Source: a virus
Virus record (IMG/VR): IMGVR_UViG_3300003894_000014
Span: 1-35,818 of that record
Length of the DNA: 35,818 nt
Strand: one strand, 5' to 3'
The notes under the pieces are model-generated. The model was not told where the DNA came from. It was given only the letters and a program-made list of their open reading frames with translations, and searched no databases. Position 1 is the first letter of the stretch. Every line of letters starts with the position of its first letter. Shown piece by piece: positions 25,801 through 34,800 of this stretch. The translations under genes and the position numbers were made by a program.

Positions 25801-28800
25801 GGTATTGAGCACCACTACCGTCAAGATAGTTATGAGTATGAGTAGTAGGACTATAATAACTTCCATGTTGACCGTCTAGTAAGTCTGCATCTAATCCACT
25901 TCCTGAACCATCATTTCCTTCATGCCATATTTTTGTCCAACTGCTCCAAACACCTGATGATTTACCTCTGAAATAAGTTTCTGTTCCAGCCTGTCCTACT
26001 ATGAGTTGCGCACCGTATTGAGTACCGTTGTCGTAGTTCATATGCATTACAGCACCATTTACGGGATAATTAGAAGCTCCACTACCAACCCAATAATGAC
26101 CCGTTTTGGTGATTGTGTCCAAGTCTATTCTACCATCTAATGTTGCATATAGGTTTTTACCATATACAATTCTTTCAGCTTGAATCCCATCAACCATATC
26201 TGCATCCAATCCACTACCAGAGCCGTCATTACCCGCATGCCATACCAAGTTACCTTCAACGTTTATATTTCCTGCACTTGCTCTTGTTATGGAAGTATCA
26301 GTAGAAGCTACATTTATTGCTCCTGAGAACGTAGCATCTCCTCCAGTACTGATTGATAATGCTAACAATCCATTAGCCCCACTATATATCAGATTACCTG
26401 GGTTTGAATCCACGTAGAACCTTAAATCTTGGGTAGAGGTTATACTAGCGTGACTATCTCCAACAGAAAACCCCATCTCTTGCTTCTCTGCAACAGCAGG
26501 AGTACCATCTTCAACAATCCTAATAGTTGGAACGTCGTATGCCTGTACAACTAACGTGTCATAAGCAGCGTGGCTGTAATCATTACCTCCGTTCTTAATA
26601 TAAAGAGGTCGATAAGTATTTGACCAAGAAGGGGTATTGATTGTTACTTCATTCCCAAAAGTAGCTGTTCCTGATTGGAAGTCGTGATTACCTGAACTAT
26701 CTATCTCATACCTTAAGTTCCTTCCTGATGTGTAAAAGTGAATAGGATTAGCTGTTGCTGTATAAAGTGTAAGAACTTCTTGAGAACGTAGCCCAAACTC
26801 TTCTTTACCTGTTCCTGAGAACAATGTAGCACCATAACCAATAAAACCTTTTGTAGTAGTTCCACTATCTGAGTAAACGGTATAACCTCCTACAGAATGA
26901 GTACTCTGCATTTCTGATATCTTATTAGCAGAGCCTACATTAATTGTAACAGTATTTCCAAAGTCTGCTGTACCACTTTGAAAGTCGTGGTTTCCTGATG
27001 AGTCTATTAGGTATCGTTTTGTACCATATGTACCTTGTGTCGCTCCAGTTGTGAATTGTAATTCCCCGCTATTATCAGACCATATCTGAGCAGCTCCAGA
27101 TGTCCCTGCGATCTCTATAAAGGCATTACCGCTACTATTAGCAAATCGTGCAGCCATTTGATTAGCGCTGCCAATCTTGTTTAATAACAACTGACCTGTT
27201 AAGGTTAATGTACCAGTAAACGTATCTGTAGTGTTTAATAAGTACTGAGAGTGGGTGTGATTGGTACCATCCTGAACATCTGAAAGTAAAGCTGAGTGGG
27301 TTGGATCGGTTGGAGGATCATGTATCACGACCTTACCAAAAGTAGCTATACCTGTAGAATCTATAACTAAAGAGTTGCTTGTACTTCCTGGGCCAATAGC
27401 TATGTTATCTGTACCTGACGGATTCCATATCCATTGTACTGCTGTACCGCCTGCATTTCTAAATTTTATCTCATTAGATCCACCATAAAACTGAATGTCA
27501 TTGTAAATATGAGCATCTAAGGCAGCCCAATCAACCGTACTTAAATTACTGTTTCCAGCGTGCCATACTTCATTTGAATCTACATATAAATCTGTATAAA
27601 ATATTGCTTCGTCTGTATCTCCCGTAATCTGGAATTTCATGGAACTGTTATTTATAAACTTCAACCCATCAGATGAATTATCTGATTGAATATTCCATGT
27701 TCTTACTGCATTTGTTAAATACAGATTTTTATATAAAGTAAGATTGTAGTTTCCTAAATCAACATTCGCTGTTGCTCCTGTGTATGGGACATACTGTGAG
27801 TGGGTGTGATTATTTAAAGTAGCAGGGTCAGTCCATACTAAATCTCCATCAGCATCACTAACTGCTATGTAACCATCAGCAGCTCCCGTTGTGAATTTAC
27901 CTGAAGTTCCAGTAATCTTACCAGCTACTGTAGCAAAATCTGATGCATAAATACTTGTGTTAGTAACACTATCAATACCATCAAACCCTTTTAAGGTTAT
28001 CCTTGCTTCATCAATGTAACCCCCTTGAATTACAGCATAGTAGTTTGTTACAGAATGATAACTATCCCTTAATCTAAGAGAGTGTGTATAATTACTACCA
28101 TACATAACAGTGTAATCGTTACCAGCACCATCATCAGGGTATGATTCAATATATGTTTTATTACCGTATTGGTTTTCTACTAATAATAGGTTTGCTATTA
28201 AAGAATTATCTCCCAAATCTACATTAGCTGTAGCTCCTGTATATGGAACATAACCTGTACTTAATTTGCCCCAAACTGCACCTGATGTTGGTAGGTGGGT
28301 GTCGTCATCTGTCAGGGTTGTTTCTATGGTATTTACAGAACTACCTTCCTTAAGCTTAAAGAATGATGAGAATATTCTAAACTCGTCTAAAGAAGAATCA
28401 TGCTTGAATACACTTCCTGCAACATCATAGTTATACAATGCGAAGTCATTACCAGAGTCTTTTCCAAGGTAATATTTATTGGTAGTGTTATCTGTAAATA
28501 CAATTAGGGATTCTTCTGTTCCTAATCCATCTCGCCCCGATCTAATCCATAAATAGGAGTTATCAATATTATTTATATAAACAAATTTATCACTAAAAAC
28601 AGCATCTGTACTGGAGAAGTGAAGCATTCTATTAGAAGACTCATCTCTTAAAGACAATCCTATACTGTAGCTGCCTCCATAGAGTATGTTCTCGTTATTG
28701 GTATTTTTGTATAGTAAAGTTTTGTAAGAACCCAGTGTGTCTTTTTGTTGGATGACCTGATTGTTGTCTAACTTAATATTACTAGTGGACATTATTAAAT

Positions 28801-31800
28801 CACCAGTCATTGTATCACCAGTAACATTTACATACTGGTCATCAAGCTCATTTCCTATGATGTCTGATACTGTACGGTATTTTATAACTCCTGAATCTTC
28901 TACAAGGATATTGTCTACTGTATTTGCAGCATTCGGTATATCTGTTATTGAAACTGTACCATTAGGGAATATAATCTCATTAATAGTTGTTCCAGTTCTT
29001 GTTATTCTTAAAGCATCTTCACCTGCTCCATAAGCATCCGTTTGTGTTTGTATCTCAAAGTCAGAACCGTCAAATGCCATTCTCCATACCTTTTCATTTA
29101 AAGCTCTGTCTGTTCTTTCCATTAGGAAAGCTGGAGATGTTGAAGATATATGGAGTAGGTCATCAGGACTATCTGTTCCAATACCTACATTACCTCCAGT
29201 TTCCAAGAATAAATGACTAGGACTAGTATCTGATGCTGATAGTGAAAGCCCCATTCCAGATGAAGCGGCGGGAGCAACTTGAGCATATTCACCATTACTA
29301 CTCCAGTCGGCATTAATTCGTAAAATCTTACTATTTCTAATAATATTAACATACCCGGAAGTCCCACCATCCACTTCCAGTGTTGTTGAAGGATTATCTG
29401 TGCCTATACCAACTTTACCATCTCTCAATACAAGAGTATCTGAATACCATGTACTAGAACTTCTTGTCATGAACATTGCATAACCGTCAGTGCTATCCCA
29501 TTTAATACCTAACTTATTATTTGTATCTGTTCCTAGATATATAATAGGATCAGTTCCTTGTACATGAAGTAGATTATCAGGACTAACTGTTCCAATACCT
29601 ACATTACCTGTAGTACCGTCAAAGATGGTAGCCTTAGTAGCGTCTAAGGGGTGACCTATCCACGTTTTTCCGAATGTTGGAGTTGAGAAATAGTAAATTG
29701 CTGCATAATCACTATCCTGATTCCTATATATGGTTAATCTTTTAGAATTATCAGTATCCCCGAAAATAGCAACATTTCCATTCGATGCACCATTACTAAC
29801 ATCTAGTTTTGCATCAGGAGTAGTTGTTCCTATACCTAAATAACCAGGCATATAAACATTTTGTGTATCCTTAATTACAGCTATAGCCGTTGCTCTGTCC
29901 TGATTAACTATGTTTATATCATAAAGAGTTCCTGTTCCTGAAAGTGTAAGACCTCCATCCGTTTGTAACCAAACTCCGTCTATACTTCCGGGATAACCTA
30001 TTGCTGTAGAGAAATGTATCTGTTTCTTAGCCTCAATGTCTCCTGCAAAGTAGTTTGTAGCACCGCTGTCAGCTTGATAAACTCCCCACTTATTATTTAT
30101 AGTTCCTGCTCCTGATGTAGCTCCTATATAAACACCGTACCAAGCATTAGCTTTTGCACCTAACTCTATTTCAAATCCTCTAATATAAACACCATAAGCA
30201 TTACTTAACCAGTGTTGACCTTGTATGTACTTATGATATGTCTCAGACTTAAGACCCATCAGATGTCCATTATAAGTGGTGTGTATATATGTATTATCTT
30301 CTTCGTATGTAGATTTACCCAGCACACCTACTACTTCATATGCACCCTTACTTTGATTCTCTATAACCTCACCAATAACACCATACATGTAAATGTTAGC
30401 CCACCCACCTCTTTGTGTAAGACCGTGAATGGCTATTCTCGTCATATCGTTATCTGTAACACTAACACCTTGTTTTACTAGCATTGTTGTTAAAGTACTT
30501 TCCGAAGTTGCTCTTGTATCTTGAATAAAAACTTTCTCATCTCCTACTACACTACTTGCTCCGATAGCAACAGTATCCGAAGAATTAGCTAAGTAGGTAG
30601 TATTAGCACCACTTCTATCCCATAAATCTTCTACAGATATCGCAGAATTCATCTGACCGAGAGTTACAAACTCTGTATCAAGTACAGCATCTGCTCCAGA
30701 AACAGTACCCGAGAAGAATCCTTGTTTAAACCTTAGGGATATATTTCCAATATCATTTGTAGCATCTGTGTAAGGCTGGAATGCTCCTGTGTCAAATCTA
30801 TACTCCCATCCGCTTCCAACATGCAAGAAAATAGTTCCGCCTGATACTAGCCTTAGAGTGCCAACAGAGTCATATAAATAACTACCATCTGTTCCTATAT
30901 AATGATATCCTCTAGTTCTAGCATTCCCTACTACATCTAAAGGATAAGTTGGACTAGTAGTTCCTATACCTACGTTACCAGAATTTTTAATAGTCATTAA
31001 ATCTACAAATAATCCAGATGCTGATGTTCTACCAGCAAATCTTAAATCATGACCATTACTTCCATTATTAGATGCATATACATTAAACCCATATTCACCA
31101 GTTGCAATATAACCGCTTTCAACGAGATGCATTGTTCTAGTTGCTATTGTACCATTAGATGAGGTGCTTAAATCATAATACGGATTTGTTATTCCTATAC
31201 CTAACTTACCATCATTTGTAAATCTGAACTTTTCATCCCACGAATCAGTATCATCGCCCATCTGAAAGATAAGGTCTGTATCTTTGTTATTTTGCCCTTG
31301 CCCTTCAGCGACAATTCTCATACCCCTGTAGGTAGTAGAACCTAAATTTCTCTCAAAGGATATAGCCATGGCATTACCGATAGGGTTAGAGTCTCCGTAG
31401 TTATTAGAGAGCATTAGTATTGGCCCTATATCTCCGCTAACGTTTTGTACAATATGAGTTATTGATTGTGGAGCCGTTGTCCCTATTCCTACATTACCAG
31501 AATTAGCTACTCTGATTTTAGAATCACCCTGAAGTTTAATATCAAATATCTGACTAGAACCGTAAGCATCTATGCTATTTGTATTATATAAAGTATAGTA
31601 TGTATCATCTGTCACATAACTAACTTTTATCATAGATGATGTTCCACCATATACGTGTAATGCAGCATCAGGACTATCTGTTCCAATACCTACATTACCT
31701 CCATTCTTAATATAAACGTAGGGGTTATTTGCAGCACCTAACCTGAGAATAGCTGCGGTAGTGTTTAACATAGGATAAGATGAACCGCCAGCACCTGCAG

Positions 31801-34800
31801 TTAAGTATGCTGTAGATGTTCCAACAGTTTCACTAACCGTTATTCTGGCTCCTCCTGCTTTTGTAATCTCAAGATTATTAGTTAAAGGATCATTAGCTGT
31901 ATCAAGTCTTAGATAAACAGAATCTAGTTCATCCCCTATGATATCAGACACTGTCCTAGTTGCTAGACTGTTATCGCTTTGAACTACAACGATATCATCA
32001 TCAGAACTTGTTCCTGTAGCAAAGTTGTAAATTTGAACTATACCACTATTAGTAACTCTTAATCTTTCTAAGTTATTAGTAAATATTTTTGCTTGAGCAC
32101 TGTTTACAGATATATATTGACCTCCATATTTAAGTCTTGAACCGACTACTGGGTCACCAACATATAAATCTCCATAATTTGATGATGATATTAATGCTGC
32201 TTGATTTCCTGTTGATATGTGAAGTTTGGCTGTAGGATTTATTAATCCAATTCCTCTATTTGTAGCCCATGAATAATCCTCACTTAAAGGAGAGGCTGGT
32301 GGAGAGGAATCTATGTAAGCTTGTCCTCTTAAATCGCCAACACCGTACCTAGCAGTATAGGATACATTTGCTGCAACCTTAAAATAAAAATCAATAGTAT
32401 AGCCATCAGGATTTCTGTACCCTACTATCGTATAATTATTAGAATTATCAGAATCTATAGTTAATGTTGCAGATGTAGTCCCAGAGACGTTTCTTGCTAT
32501 TATTGTCCCTTTTAATGAATGGTACGAACCAGACCCCACTATATCAAAAGAAGCAGAAGCAGATTGACCATTTGATGCAGGATTCATCGAGAATAGATAA
32601 TAGTATTCAGTTGTTACGAAATATGTTGGAACATTTTCTATAAAACCTAAGTCATTAAGGAAGTTAGATTTACTTCTTACACTCATTTCTCCTGAAGAAC
32701 TATTTCTTACAGCAACCTGTGTCCAAGCTGAATCTGTATCTGTTGGTGTAGCCCAATAAAACCCTGTAGAGTGTATGTAGAATTTAGACCTTGTTGCTAA
32801 GGTTCCGTCTACATCAAGATTATAACTTGGGTCTCTACCAATGCCAACATTTGCCGATGTGTCAATAATAACAGCTTCATTCCAACTATCACCACTACTT
32901 GCTCCTAATAGTAGTTTCCCACCATTTCTTGCTTGTACAAATATATTATTACTACCACCACTGGCTTGTCCAAATGAACCAACTCTATCTGCTCCTTTAA
33001 ATAGCTCAAGAACATTTGTGTCAGAACCTCCTGCGCCTCCTGTTAGTTTCAGGATGTTAGTAGATGCTGAAGCTATTTCGACTCTTGCTGTTGTGGTTCC
33101 TACACCTATTCCTATATTACCACTATGATTGATGACCATAGCATCAGAATAACTTGCTATAGTAGCTCCTACTGCTCCTTTAACATTTGCTACTTGGAAA
33201 GTTATTCCATTACCATTTGCTGTTATTTTCGCTGGTTTAAGGGATGCATGAGAATGAACCCAATTAGTTCCATTGTGATAATTCCACCAAGCTAAACTTG
33301 CATATCCTGATTGGTAACTAACATTAAACCATTTGCTATGGTCGAAAAGTGCTAGTCCATCACTACCAGGCATATCAAACTCAATATGACCAGCAGTATA
33401 AACATCTCCACTAGCATCTACAGTAAATATATTTGAGCCTCCACCAGTACCTTGAGTATTAACTGCGAATTTACCACCACTACCAGAAGATATACCAGCT
33501 ATTACCCATCCCGGATATGTGGCATTAACATGACCATATAAGTTTATAGCACCTCCATATGCAGCAGAACCAAGACCAGCCTGCATTTTTAAAACACCTG
33601 TTCCCGTATTAGTCTGATTCATGAGAATCCATCTGTTACCAGTTGAACTTGCAAATTGTAAATACCCTTGTTGTGTAAATCTTATTACTTCTGAATCATT
33701 ATGCTTAAATAATATATCCCCATCTCCTTCAGGATACATTCCTGTATTACCATCAGCATTAAGAAATCCTTTATTATCATTTACATAAACATCTCCAGAA
33801 ATAGCATATATTGTCCCACCCACATTTAATGGCATTCCGTTATAAGTACTTCCTATTGACACATTACCATTAGTGCCTACAAATATATCATTCTCATCAA
33901 GCCTACCGATGTGCATTCCATCAGTCTTGGTACCACCACCTATTGTAATGTTCCATCTGTCTGCGGAGTTGGCATTATATGGCTCCCATTGGGTATCGCC
34001 CCCATTATGGTTAAAGTAATTATACGAACCTGTTGTTGGTCTTAACATAACTAATCCACTTACTTCAAGTTTATAAGTGTCATTAGTATTTCCTATTGAT
34101 ACGTTGCCTGATGGATTGATGCGCATATGTTCGTCTAAACTACCTGCATTGATAGTTTCAAATTTCATATAACCATCCTCTACGCCATTCGTATCTGTGA
34201 CTATAACAGATGTTATTTGACCATATGTTGTTTGATTTCCCGATGTATCATCCAACGTCATTCTAATACCTGAACCGTAACCTACAGTGTGTGTATTTCT
34301 GTGGACTATTAGAGGAAATTCTGATGATGTTGCAAATACTTCTAATCTTGCTCCTGGACTAGTGGTATTTATACCAACATTCTGATTCTCGTCAACACGA
34401 ATGGCTTCTACTCCACCAGTAACAAAACCCATATTACCTGTTGCAGGAAACCATATTCCTGTATCAGCATCACTAAGCCAGTATATAGCAGGTACAAGTA
34501 AACTTCCTCCTGAACCTATTCTTAACCTACTTCCAATATAAGCTGTTCCTGATGTTTTGAAATTACCAACTACTTCTAACGATTCGGTTGGGGTTGATGT
34601 TGAGCCAATCATAACATTCCCTGCACCCTCTGTCAAATACATATTATCTGATGTATCAATATGGAAAGGAAAGTTTCCAGATACGGGATTATATATATAC
34701 AGATGGTTATTAGTCTCTTTATAGATTCTCCACCTTTCAGTATTCAGGTCAAAGAATCCCATTCTAACTGGAAGCCCTGCCCCTGTAGATTTTAATGTTA

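Noticed and set aside
29150-34630. CRISPR-like repeat array
   Set aside because: The repeats are irregularly spaced, lie in one reading frame and encode the fibre's GIGT motif; there are no constant repeat and unique spacer units.
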